From an uncultured Lachnospiraceae bacterium (GTDB lineage Bacteria; Bacillota; Clostridia; Lachnospirales; Lachnospiraceae), in the NCBI GenBank assembly GCA_902803745.1, contig CADCRB010000002.1:1-15102 (forward strand): 15,102 nt of DNA, written 5' to 3'. Positions 6,142 through 13,837 of this stretch are shown piece by piece; the stretch's first letter is position 1; each line of letters starts with the position of its first letter. A model generated the notes under the pieces. The model had not been told where the DNA came from, did no database searches, and was given only the letters and a program-made list of their open reading frames with translations. Position numbers and translations under genes: made by a program.

Positions 6142-7533
6142 TTATGCATCTTGTAACACGTTTCCTGCGATATGCCGTGCAACATATACTCCCTCTGATG
6201 ACGCCTGACTTAATGAATGTGTTGTCCCGGACGCATCCCCTATCACAAAGAGTCCTTTGTATTTCGTCTCAAACGTGTTATTGACATCTATACAGGAATT
6301 ATAGAATTTGACCTCTGTGCCATACAGAAGATTATCGTAATTGGCTGTTCCGGGCACAAGCTTGTTAAGCGCATATATCATTTCAATTATTGTATCCAGC
6401 GTGAGTTTCGGGATCGCAAGTGCCAGATTCCCCGGTTCAGCCGAAAGCGTCGGTCTTACAAAGGATTCCGATAACCTCTTTGAATTAGTTCTCTTATTAG
6501 CCACAAGATCCCCGAATCTCTGGACCATAACTCCGCCTGCAAGCATATTAGTAAGTCTGGCAATATATTCTCCGTATGCATTACTGTCCTTAAAGGGCTC
6601 TGTAAAATGATGTGTAACAAGAAGGGCAAAGTTAGTATTTTCCGTATGCTTTGCCGGATCTTCATAACTGTGGCCGTTTACCGTCATAACTCCATTTGTA
6701 TTCTCGGTAACTACTGCTCCCTTGGGATTCATGCAGAATGTCCTGCATGTACATCCGGTGACTGCACTCCGGTACATTATCTTGCTTTCATATACTTGAT
6801 CTGTGATCCTGTCCCATATGAAAGCAGGGCATTCGAATCTTATCCCTATATCAACCCTGTTGTTCCTGGCCGTAATTCCCAGATGCTCACAGACCTTTGA
6901 GGTCCAGGCAGATCCACTCCGGCCGGTAGCAAGTATCAGGTAATTTGCATCGGTTGTTCCGTTTTCAGTAACAACTCTCCATGTTCCGTCGTTATTCTGC
7001 TCTATTCCGCTTACTGCCGTATCAGTGGTGATGTCAATATGATCCTTTATTTCTTCTACAATATTCGAAAGGATCACATAGTTTTTATCCGTTCCAAGAT
7101 GTCTTACTTCGGCATCCAGGAGATGGAGATCATATTGCAGAGCCTCCCTCTTTATCTGCGAATCGACAGTATTATACCTTTTTGATCCCTCTCCACCCAT
7201 AGACATATTGATTTCGTCCACATAATTCATGAGCTCTATGGCCTTCCTGTCACCTACATATCGGGCCATATCTCCTCCGAAATTATTAGTTATATTATAT
7301 TTTCCATCTGAAAAAGCACCTGCTCCACCAATACCTTCCATTATGGAGCAGCTGGCACAATGTATGCATGTTCTTATCTTATCTCCGTCAATAGGACATT
7401 TTCTCTTATTTAGAGGTTTTCCTTTCTCTATCAGACCAATTGAAAGACCGGTTTTCATCTTAACAAATTCATATGCTGCAAAAATACCGCCAGCGCCTCC
7501 ACCAACTATCACTACATCATATTTTTCTTTCAT
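6142..7533 (-). CDS. FAD-dependent dehydrogenase with a cysteine cluster
   Basis: A flavoprotein oxidoreductase of the uncharacterised FAD-dependent dehydrogenase type (COG2509-like); substrate unknown. From ATG 7533 it has 463 residues. The N-terminal dinucleotide-binding motif VVIVGGGAGGIFAA (7-20) binds FAD, ending in the acidic residue of LIEKG, and the C-terminal GLFVIGDASGTTHSLSQA is the second FAD-contact motif. Cys46 and the closely spaced Cys56, Cys59 and Cys62 (CIHCASC) could hold a metal centre or take part in disulfide chemistry; a second Cys group (GCTCRTFC) lies mid-protein. No membrane segment is seen. The frame stays open for 29 more codons, but 7533 has a clear AAAGGAGG at 7545-7552 and begins right before the FAD motif. 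It is a single gene, ending just short of the groES promoter without an obvious terminator. Confidence 0.8.
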   Translation of the reverse strand: MKEKYDVVIVGGGAGGIFAAYEFVKMKTGLSIGLIEKGKPLNKRKCPIDGDKIRTCIHCASCSIMEGIGGAGAFSDGKYNITNNFGGDMARYVGDRKAIELMNYVDEINMSMGGEGSKRYNTVDSQIKREALQYDLHLLDAEVRHLGTDKNYVILSNIVEEIKDHIDITTDTAVSGIEQNNDGTWRVVTENGTTDANYLILATGRSGSAWTSKVCEHLGITARNNRVDIGIRFECPAFIWDRITDQVYESKIMYRSAVTGCTCRTFCMNPKGAVVTENTNGVMTVNGHSYEDPAKHTENTNFALLVTHHFTEPFKDSNAYGEYIARLTNMLAGGVMVQRFGDLVANKRTNSKRLSESFVRPTLSAEPGNLALAIPKLTLDTIIEMIYALNKLVPGTANYDNLLYGTEVKFYNSCIDVNNTFETKYKGLFVIGDASGTTHSLSQASSEGVYVARHIAGNVLQDA

Positions 7534-7563
7534 TTCCAGATTTTCCTCCTTTGTTATGAAACG

Positions 7564-7595
7564 AAAATCCTGTCTCTGCCTTTTCAGAGCCAGGA
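7564..7595 (-). terminator. Terminator-like hairpin between the PP2C gene and the FAD gene
   Basis: Inverted repeat 7568-7578 against 7585-7595: TCCTG and CTCTG each pair, separated by one mismatched pair, with a six-base loop. On the minus strand four T follow directly. It lies 90 bases after the PP2C stop and 31 bases before the FAD gene start. It may end the kinase operon, or act as an attenuator in the leader of the FAD gene if the weak promoter at 7629-7634 is real. The short T-run makes it a moderate candidate. Confidence 0.45.
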
Positions 7596-7628
7596 GTGAT
7601 ATGCCCACAGATCTATCCAAAATACAAC

Positions 7629-7634
7629 ATTATA
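7629..7634 (-). promoter_or_regulatory. Possible -10 box for the FAD dehydrogenase gene
   Basis: A perfect TATAAT on the minus strand in an AT-rich stretch about 100 bases before the FAD gene start. The hexamer at the expected -35 position (ATAGCA) is poor and no extended -10 TG is present, so this is only a candidate. Confidence 0.25.
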
Positions 7635-7685
7635 TGTTTTCTTTAAGGGAATGCTATGATCAGTAACCTGTCCGGCAAACGGTCA

Positions 7686-8753
7686 TCAGCGACGAAATAG
7701 TCTTGAAAAGAACCCTTTTCTTTCAGGTTCTTCATCATAATACTCCCTGTCAGCCTCATCAAATCTGTCAGGACCGTATTCTCCAGTGGGAGTATCGTAA
7801 GATAAAGTTACATTTTCATTATCATTGTACCTTCTGAACTGGGATTCATAAGGAACACTGTTCGGTTGATTGCCTGTATCAGTACGTCTTACAAAAGAGC
7901 TTCCCTCAGGCATCTCTACCTCGACTTCTTTATTAGGCATAGACTCAAATTGCTCAACATCTACTTCTTCATGCAGCATCTCTGCTTTACTTTCCGGTAT
8001 GCTGGTCAGCGCGTTCTCTATCACATTTTTACTGACCGGAACTGTCTCTGCTTCATCCTTTTCCTCTACTATCGCACATATTACAGTATAGTTGTCATCC
8101 CTGTTTTTAGCACGGTTGTACTGGATCTTAAGCATCAGGTTAAGCCATTCCTCCGCATCATATGCCTTCTCCAGATTCTCAGTCATTTCCTGATCCAGCA
8201 CGTGTTCCCAAAAGCCATCACTGCATACTAAAAATGCATCTCCTTTTTTCATTCGTATGGGATCATATTTTCGCATTATTTTGAGTCCCGGATCGTTTCC
8301 GAGAACCTTCAGCAGTCTCGATCTGTCCTCGCTTGTGCGTATGTCCTCATAGTTCATGGTCCCCAGATCCACTGCTGCCTGACATACAGAATCATCCTTC
8401 GTCTGTGCAAATATCTTTCCATCTCTGAAGTAATACAGTCTGCTGTCACCTACTCCCTGATAATAAAAAATCCCGTCACGAACAAACCCTCCGACTATCG
8501 TGGTGAGCGCCTGCTCCTTTAGGTTGATCACGGCCTGATTCGCCCTCAGGTAAAATGTGTTTACCAGCTCAGGAGTATATGGCGGCTTGTTTGCACAAAG
8601 CTCAGACATCACTTTCACAGCACAATTTGAAGCCACCTCACCACTGGCATGCCCTCCCAGTCCGTCGCATACCACATACGCTCCATCCGTCATAAAAAGT
8701 GAGTCTTCATTTATCTCCCTGCCGCCCTGATTTGTGTAATAAACTACATCCAT
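7686..8753 (-). CDS. PP2C-family Ser/Thr protein phosphatase
   Basis: Metal-dependent phosphatase that removes phosphate from Ser and Thr; most likely the antagonist of the kinase encoded directly upstream. The 355 residues comprise a catalytic domain (1 to about 228) and a tail. All metal-binding motifs are visible: EINEDS with Asp17, CDGLGGHASGE with Asp30, VGDSRLYYFRDG (101-112), CSDGFWE with Asp179, and RDDNYTVI with Asp220. The tail (about 229-355) is acidic and probably disordered, and ends in the basic and aromatic KGFFSRLFRR, which may touch membrane or a partner. No transmembrane segment is seen, so the domain is cytoplasmic. ATG 8753 lies nine bases after the kinase stop; the kinase TAA is part of the AAGGAG ribosome site, suggesting coupled translation. 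It is the last gene of the operon. Confidence 0.92.
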   Translation of the reverse strand: MDVVYYTNQGGREINEDSLFMTDGAYVVCDGLGGHASGEVASNCAVKVMSELCANKPPYTPELVNTFYLRANQAVINLKEQALTTIVGGFVRDGIFYYQGVGDSRLYYFRDGKIFAQTKDDSVCQAAVDLGTMNYEDIRTSEDRSRLLKVLGNDPGLKIMRKYDPIRMKKGDAFLVCSDGFWEHVLDQEMTENLEKAYDAEEWLNLMLKIQYNRAKNRDDNYTVICAIVEEKDEAETVPVSKNVIENALTSIPESKAEMLHEEVDVEQFESMPNKEVEVEMPEGSSFVRRTDTGNQPNSVPYESQFRRYNDNENVTLSYDTPTGEYGPDRFDEADREYYDEEPERKGFFSRLFRR

Positions 8754-8762
8754 ATATACTCC

Positions 8763-11735
8763 TTACTTTGCAGGCTGATATCCACCGTAATCCTCCATCT
8801 TCTTCTTCAAGAACTCAACATTTTTCTTCTCTGCCGAATTTAGCATATCATTGCTGAATCTGTCCGAAGGAATCGTCCCGTAATACCAGCTCATACTGTT
8901 AAAAAGATCTCTGAGCTCACTTGAATTAAAGATATACCCGTGACGAGCGTATATCTCATTTCTGGCATAGCAAAGTCCTCTGGCGCATATTCTCTTCCTA
9001 TCGCGTTCTGAAGCATTTGTTGCATTATTTCTCTCAAGATAATCATTCAAAAAGATGTCTATATCACTGTTTGACAATTCTCTTGTGTCACTGCCCGGGA
9101 AGATATATTCCGGCTCGCTTGTAGTTGTAGCCCCGCTGTCCGTCTTAATATCAGAAAAAGCAACTGTGTCACTTGTATCAATCTCCGAATTATCACTGCT
9201 CTCAGATCCTTCAAATCTGAAACCGCCTACTATGTCCCTGAGCTTGTCATCATCAGCAGCAGAGCCCAGCACCGCATAAGACTGATATTTTGAATCCGAT
9301 CCGTCATTCGCCTTAAAAACATATATCCTGCCATCCTCAGAATCACCATTCGAATCCGTAACCTCGGCTTTAACCCAATATCCGCTGTATTCTCCGAAGT
9401 CAATAGGTATCATATCAGAGACAATATCTATAGTCGAAGAAGAAAGACAGTCCCTGGTCCCAATGAATATATCCTCATAGTCTTCACCCAAATGCTCCGC
9501 GGGTATTACAAAAGCCACTCTGTTCTTTCCATTGGAAGCTTTATATTTTACGTGTATAGTCCCTTCTGCATCATCAGAATCCTTAGTGAAAGCTTCTACG
9601 CCGTCATTTACAGAAAATTTAATCCCGTACTCTTCAAACTCATATATATCAACTGCAGGGGGATCATATGCATCTGTTATCCTAAAGGAATCAACACACG
9701 CACTTGCATATTCCTGGAGCTCATCGTAATCGTCCGCTTTCTCATATATCAGGGTATATACCACATAACATCCATACTGACCTTCTGAATCAAAAAGATA
9801 TACATTGCCGTCCCATGTCTTTTTCTTCTTGTCCTTATAATTATATTTCACATTTATTATATTCTCCTGGCCTGCTACGTCAGACTTACTATTGTCTTCG
9901 ACTTTCGGTGTGCTTCCGGATCCTTCAACCGGCAGAAGATTTTCAGCTCTTGCATCTATCATATTGCTGAAATCGTCAGCATCATACAATATACTGTCAT
10001 CTATATACCGATCCATGTATCGCACGGCAACATGAAGTGTCCCAGACTCGTCTGCTATCTCTACAGTTTTGTCATCAGCATCGGACAGACTGTATCCTGC
10101 AGGATAGCAAATACTGTATTTATAGGTGTCATTTTCATATTTCTCTATATCATTTTCCCCAAGCGCTTTAAGCGCATCTGCTTCACTGCCTGTTACATTA
10201 CCTGTTCCGTCCTTATCACTTGAATTCTCAGTTGTGGTCTCAGTAGGCTCCGAAGAAGTTTTCTTTATATTTTTCCATAACATTCCAATGGCAAAGAAGA
10301 AGACCACGATCAGAATCACTATACCGATGATTATCGGAATAATGATCGCCGGAATGGGAAGACTCTTTCTGGATGATTCAGGCTGTCCCTGACCTTGCTG
10401 ATTTATTCGTTCCTGAGGAGGAGCTGTCATATTTGTCCGACCTTCCGGTGGCTGACTACTATCGCTTTTTTCTTTTTCAGATTCAGCTATTTTCCCGTCA
10501 GTATAGGCCGCTGCCTCCTCCGGGCTCATAGCAACAGTTTCATTTGAAGCTCCACCACCCTGTGATCCAAGATAGACCGTGGCATTGTCATCCATACTCA
10601 TGGTTCTGTGATCCGAATTTGCCGACCCCAAAAGCATGGTTGCATTTGGATCCGCTGAAGGCGCAAAATCCACTCCGGGGATTCCCGTTCCCCTAGTGCT
10701 TCCAAAAGGCTTTGCAGCTTTCCTAAGCACTTCTTTTATCTCTTCCTCTATATCTGTAAACGCTTCGCTTTCAATACCTATAGAATTAAGATCATTTTTC
10801 AGCTCCCCGATATCCTGATATCTGTCCTGGATCTTGAGCTGAGTGCATTTTTGAATTATTCCCCATAAACCTTCTGAAATACCATGCGAATTAGCAGTAA
10901 ATTCTGAGTCATCCTCCAGCCTTGTCATTGGATCATTCAGCATATCCCCTGTAAGAGCAGTATATATGGTAGCTCCAAGTGCATAGATATCGGTCCAAGG
11001 TCCCTGTTTTCCTTTCTTCTGATACTGCTCTAACGGAGCAAATCCCTGCTTAAGTATTACAGACAGACTTTGAGACTGCTCAGCCATCACCTGTCTCGCT
11101 GCACCAAAATCAAGGAGTCTTATGGTCCCGTCGTCGCAAAGCATTATATTGTCAGGCGATATATCTCTGTGAAGTATTTTAAGACTATGTGCAGCCATAA
11201 GCGCACCGGAAATAGAATGAAATATGCTTACAGCCTGGCCTTCAGATATTTTTTTCCGTTTAAGATAGGACTTGAGCGTCTCTCCCTGCAGATAGCCCAT
11301 GGTAAAATATACTGTATCATTTTCATAGAAAAAATCATGAACACTGACGATGTTCGGATTGCCGTTAAATTTGGCAACCATCTTCGCCTCGCTATAGAAT
11401 TTCTCAGCCCCTGTTCTGAAGGAATCCTCTGATTCCTCATTTGAAACACTTACCAGCGTACTGCCGGGATTTCTGATAGCAAGTCCCATAGGATAGTATT
11501 CTTTTACGGCAAGTCTTGCATCAAGCTTCAGATCATATGCCAGGTAGGTTATACCGAATCCGCCCTTTCCGATCACTCCTCCGATCATATAACGTTGATT
11601 CAGTACACTTCCCACTGCAAGTGTTATCGGATCCTGCCTGTACGCAGCTTTACTAAAGCCGCAGTGCGGGCAGGGCTCTAATGTGGTTTCGGCAAAGCAG
11701 TTTTCGCATAGCTTTCTGTTGTTCAGAGTGATCAT
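8763..11735 (-). CDS. Membrane Ser/Thr protein kinase with zinc ribbon and YARHG domain
   Basis: A 990-residue bitopic kinase. Order of parts: zinc ribbon (10-25, CENC and CPHC); kinase domain (about 50-318) with glycine loop GKGGFG (56-61), Lys78, HRDISPDN (189-196, Asp191 and Asn196), DFG (209-211) and APLE (233-236); a flexible linker with three similar threonine motifs, NATMLLG (364-370), NATVYLG (384-390) and NETVAM (398-403); one transmembrane helix (about 459-487); an outside part with two similar beta-rich modules (about 535-686 and 700-842); and a C-terminal YARHG domain (about 916-985). The usual catalytic-loop lysine is Ser193. Kinase inside and sensor outside is inferred from this order. 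ATG 11735 has AGAGGT upstream and lies 16 bases after the radical SAM gene. The outside ligand is unknown; YARHG domains are thought to sit outside the cell, possibly at the wall. Confidence 0.9.
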   Translation of the reverse strand: MITLNNRKLCENCFAETTLEPCPHCGFSKAAYRQDPITLAVGSVLNQRYMIGGVIGKGGFGITYLAYDLKLDARLAVKEYYPMGLAIRNPGSTLVSVSNEESEDSFRTGAEKFYSEAKMVAKFNGNPNIVSVHDFFYENDTVYFTMGYLQGETLKSYLKRKKISEGQAVSIFHSISGALMAAHSLKILHRDISPDNIMLCDDGTIRLLDFGAARQVMAEQSQSLSVILKQGFAPLEQYQKKGKQGPWTDIYALGATIYTALTGDMLNDPMTRLEDDSEFTANSHGISEGLWGIIQKCTQLKIQDRYQDIGELKNDLNSIGIESEAFTDIEEEIKEVLRKAAKPFGSTRGTGIPGVDFAPSADPNATMLLGSANSDHRTMSMDDNATVYLGSQGGGASNETVAMSPEEAAAYTDGKIAESEKEKSDSSQPPEGRTNMTAPPQERINQQGQGQPESSRKSLPIPAIIIPIIIGIVILIVVFFFAIGMLWKNIKKTSSEPTETTTENSSDKDGTGNVTGSEADALKALGENDIEKYENDTYKYSICYPAGYSLSDADDKTVEIADESGTLHVAVRYMDRYIDDSILYDADDFSNMIDARAENLLPVEGSGSTPKVEDNSKSDVAGQENIINVKYNYKDKKKKTWDGNVYLFDSEGQYGCYVVYTLIYEKADDYDELQEYASACVDSFRITDAYDPPAVDIYEFEEYGIKFSVNDGVEAFTKDSDDAEGTIHVKYKASNGKNRVAFVIPAEHLGEDYEDIFIGTRDCLSSSTIDIVSDMIPIDFGEYSGYWVKAEVTDSNGDSEDGRIYVFKANDGSDSKYQSYAVLGSAADDDKLRDIVGGFRFEGSESSDNSEIDTSDTVAFSDIKTDSGATTTSEPEYIFPGSDTRELSNSDIDIFLNDYLERNNATNASERDRKRICARGLCYARNEIYARHGYIFNSSELRDLFNSMSWYYGTIPSDRFSNDMLNSAEKKNVEFLKKKMEDYGGYQPAK

Positions 11736-11751
11736 ATATTACCTCTTGATT

Positions 11752-13188
11752 TTATATTTCGTTATCCCTGTAGGGATTCAACGGTCCATCTGCATATCTG
11801 TTCTCCGGAAATGGTTTATATTTATTGGAATTGTATTCCTCGCATACCTCATCAGCTAGAAAACCGCCTATCTCCGTAAGCTTAACTGCCTTCCCGTTAT
11901 CCTCTATCAATCCGTACTCTTTTAAAATCTGTGTCTTTTTCTTCAGGATATCATCAAATTCATGTCCTGTCCGCTTAAGGAAGTCACTTTTTATTACTGA
12001 ACGATTCTTCAACGGAAGCACAATAGCCTGTCGGATCTGTTCCTCCTCGCTTCTGATATAACCTCTTGTTATAGGAAGTCTGCCCTCGTCTATCATCCTA
12101 TAGTACTCGTCAAAGTACATTGAATTTATGTCAAATCTGTCGTGATAGCTGGAAAAACCGGTAAGACCGAAGCCAACCTGATCATATAGATTGCAGCATT
12201 GATTGTATGCATAATGTGAAAACATTCTTTTTTCCTTAGAATATACCCTTCTCAGGTTTTCGTTATACCCATTATCTGCCAGTATATCTATTGCAAGCTG
12301 TTTCATCATCATAGTGGACTTAAAATCCGGTATATCGCCTGTTTCGTACCCACGATGCCTTTTGTTTATCACACCCTGTTTATCTCCATACGCCTGAACT
12401 TTCAGTCTGTATATCTGGATCTCTCCGACGGGCATCTGTGTTGCCAGATCCATCACCTCCATCCAGTTTTCAAGAGTTTCACCAGGATGACCGAAAATGA
12501 ATTCTATATTTACATCAAAGCCGAAGTCCACTGCTCTTTTTATGGATTCTATAGCCATATCCCTGCCATGAGGTCTGTTCATCATTTTCAGAACACTTTC
12601 GTCAAAAGACTGTATCCCTATGGTAAGCCTGGTTATCCCATGATCCTTCATCATCTGAAGCCGCTTCAGTCCGTCATCCCCAAGGATAGAGTTAGGATCG
12701 TGATCGATATTGTACTGTTTGCAGGCAGAATAATCTATCCTCTCATCAAGCATGGTAAGGAATTCCTCAAACAGTGCCGGCGGAAGATAAGTAGGGGTCC
12801 CACCTCCGAGCAGAATAGATCTTGGTTTCAATCTTTCTATTCCAAAGTGCTCCAGATACAGATCCATCTCCCGTCTGAGATAGCTAATATATTTTTCTTT
12901 TTCATCATTACACTCCCCCGCCTTACCGGGATAGTGACAGAAGACACAGTGTTGAATACAAAAAGGAATATGGACATATATGTCCATATAACCATCTGCA
13001 GGATATTCATAATCTCTAAGATATTCTTCAGGCGACGCATCAGGATATTCAGTTATCGGCGGATAATGCACGGACGGGACGAAATCTCCGTCATCACATA
13101 CCAGCCCTTGTCTCTGCAGCTCCTCTACCCTGAAAAAAACTTCCTCAGCGTGCTGAAGCATCTCCTTTTTCCTTGCTTCCGATATCAT
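11752..13188 (-). CDS. HemN/HemW-like radical SAM protein
   Basis: Radical S-adenosylmethionine enzyme of the coproporphyrinogen III oxidase-like family; substrate not known. From ATG 13188 it has 478 residues. YVHIPFCIQHCVFC (71-84) holds the CX3CX2C cluster ligands Cys77, Cys81 and Cys84; LLGGGTPTYLPP (126-137) is the SAM-binding glycine stretch; ITRLTIGIQSFDESVL and EFIFGHPGE are typical of the family, and the C-terminus is HemN-like. The further Cys that true HemN has right after the motif is His-Tyr here, which argues against a genuine oxygen-independent coproporphyrinogen oxidase. Another ATG at 13242 is possible, but 13188 forms an ATGA overlap with the previous gene and has AGAGGA eight bases upstream. 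No other heme gene is nearby; its company is kinase, phosphatases and a methyltransferase. Confidence 0.8.
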   Translation of the reverse strand: MISEARKKEMLQHAEEVFFRVEELQRQGLVCDDGDFVPSVHYPPITEYPDASPEEYLRDYEYPADGYMDIYVHIPFCIQHCVFCHYPGKAGECNDEKEKYISYLRREMDLYLEHFGIERLKPRSILLGGGTPTYLPPALFEEFLTMLDERIDYSACKQYNIDHDPNSILGDDGLKRLQMMKDHGITRLTIGIQSFDESVLKMMNRPHGRDMAIESIKRAVDFGFDVNIEFIFGHPGETLENWMEVMDLATQMPVGEIQIYRLKVQAYGDKQGVINKRHRGYETGDIPDFKSTMMMKQLAIDILADNGYNENLRRVYSKEKRMFSHYAYNQCCNLYDQVGFGLTGFSSYHDRFDINSMYFDEYYRMIDEGRLPITRGYIRSEEEQIRQAIVLPLKNRSVIKSDFLKRTGHEFDDILKKKTQILKEYGLIEDNGKAVKLTEIGGFLADEVCEEYNSNKYKPFPENRYADGPLNPYRDNEI

Positions 13189-13835
13189 CTCAACAATCCT
13201 CTTTTTTCCCTCTTCGGCAGATACAGATTCACATACGAACAATGTTTCTCCCTAACAATGCTCCCTGTATCCTCCGGCTCCTCTCCATTACGTCCTTTAT
13301 AGAATGCTACGACCTCCTCTGCGGTAACTCTGTCACGCCCGGCCGTCAAAATGATCCTTGCATCACCGTCCAGTTCAAATTCATCCGAATAAATAAGCTC
13401 CGGCTGTGGTAAGGCTCCTAATGGCTGCCCACCGCCGTACCAGATATTTTTCAGACTGCCATCCTCAAAAAACATAGCAGCCGCATCTCCGGCAGTATAG
13501 ATCCTTGTCTTTCCCTTAAACACATACACTACCGCCATGTTGCAAAGAAAAGACCTTTTCGGATCCTGCATCCTGAAAATCTCTTCATTCATGAAACCTG
13601 CTATCGCCTCCACAGCGACATCAGAAGACGACGGCCTGCCAAGAAAACTGTCCGCAGCGATATCCAAGGCTCTCGGGCAGGCGGCGCCACTCCGGCTGTC
13701 GCCGGCCGGATAAGCAGTACCGCACACAAGAATGCTTTTTCTCTCCTCGAGGACAGAATATCTCTCCTTGTCCGCCTCTTCTATATCACAATCATGCAGG
13801 TATAATAATTTTGACTCTCTCCTCAAGGGTCCCAA
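13185..13835 (-). CDS. Degenerate PP2C-like protein (probable pseudophosphatase)
   Basis: A 216-residue protein that keeps the outline of a PP2C fold but lacks its metal ligands. IYTAGDAAAMFFEDGSL (112-128) matches the GDSR...RDG strand pair of PP2C, and ARIILTAGRDRVTAEEV (159-175) matches the region that normally reads LLCSDG, with the SDG replaced by AGRD. The early CDGLGG is replaced by a CGTAYPAGDSRSG stretch (38-50), and the final DN by CSYVN (199-203). I therefore infer that it binds or regulates rather than dephosphorylates. The start is TTG 13835, two bases after the previous stop, with AAGGAG at 13841-13846 inside the end of the upstream gene; no ATG is nearby. Its own stop overlaps the radical SAM start (ATGA). 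The PP2C assignment rests on motif echoes only; it might be an unrelated fold. Confidence 0.6.
   Translation of the reverse strand: MGPLRRESKLLYLHDCDIEEADKERYSVLEERKSILVCGTAYPAGDSRSGAACPRALDIAADSFLGRPSSSDVAVEAIAGFMNEEIFRMQDPKRSFLCNMAVVYVFKGKTRIYTAGDAAAMFFEDGSLKNIWYGGGQPLGALPQPELIYSDEFELDGDARIILTAGRDRVTAEEVVAFYKGRNGEEPEDTGSIVREKHCSYVNLYLPKREKRGLLR
13197..13202 (-). promoter_or_regulatory. Ribosome binding site fixing the radical SAM start
   Basis: AGAGGA on the minus strand, eight bases before ATG 13188, inside the last codons of the pseudophosphatase gene. It favours 13188 over the upstream in-frame ATG at 13242, together with the ATGA stop/start overlap. Confidence 0.7.
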
Positions 13836-13837
13836 AA

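Noticed and set aside
7534..7620. Upstream ATG at 7620 for the FAD dehydrogenase.
   Set aside because: The extra 29 residues precede the canonical FAD motif, cross the terminator-like hairpin, and 7533 has the GGAGG site.
13189..13242. Upstream ATG at 13242 for the radical SAM protein.
   Set aside because: It overlaps the previous gene by 58 bases, whereas 13188 has an ATGA overlap and a good ribosome site.
12355..13302. Plus-strand open frame of 315 codons opposite the radical SAM gene.
   Set aside because: The minus-strand protein has clear family motifs; the antisense product is rich in Phe, Ile, Arg and His without any domain and lacks a ribosome site that I can see.
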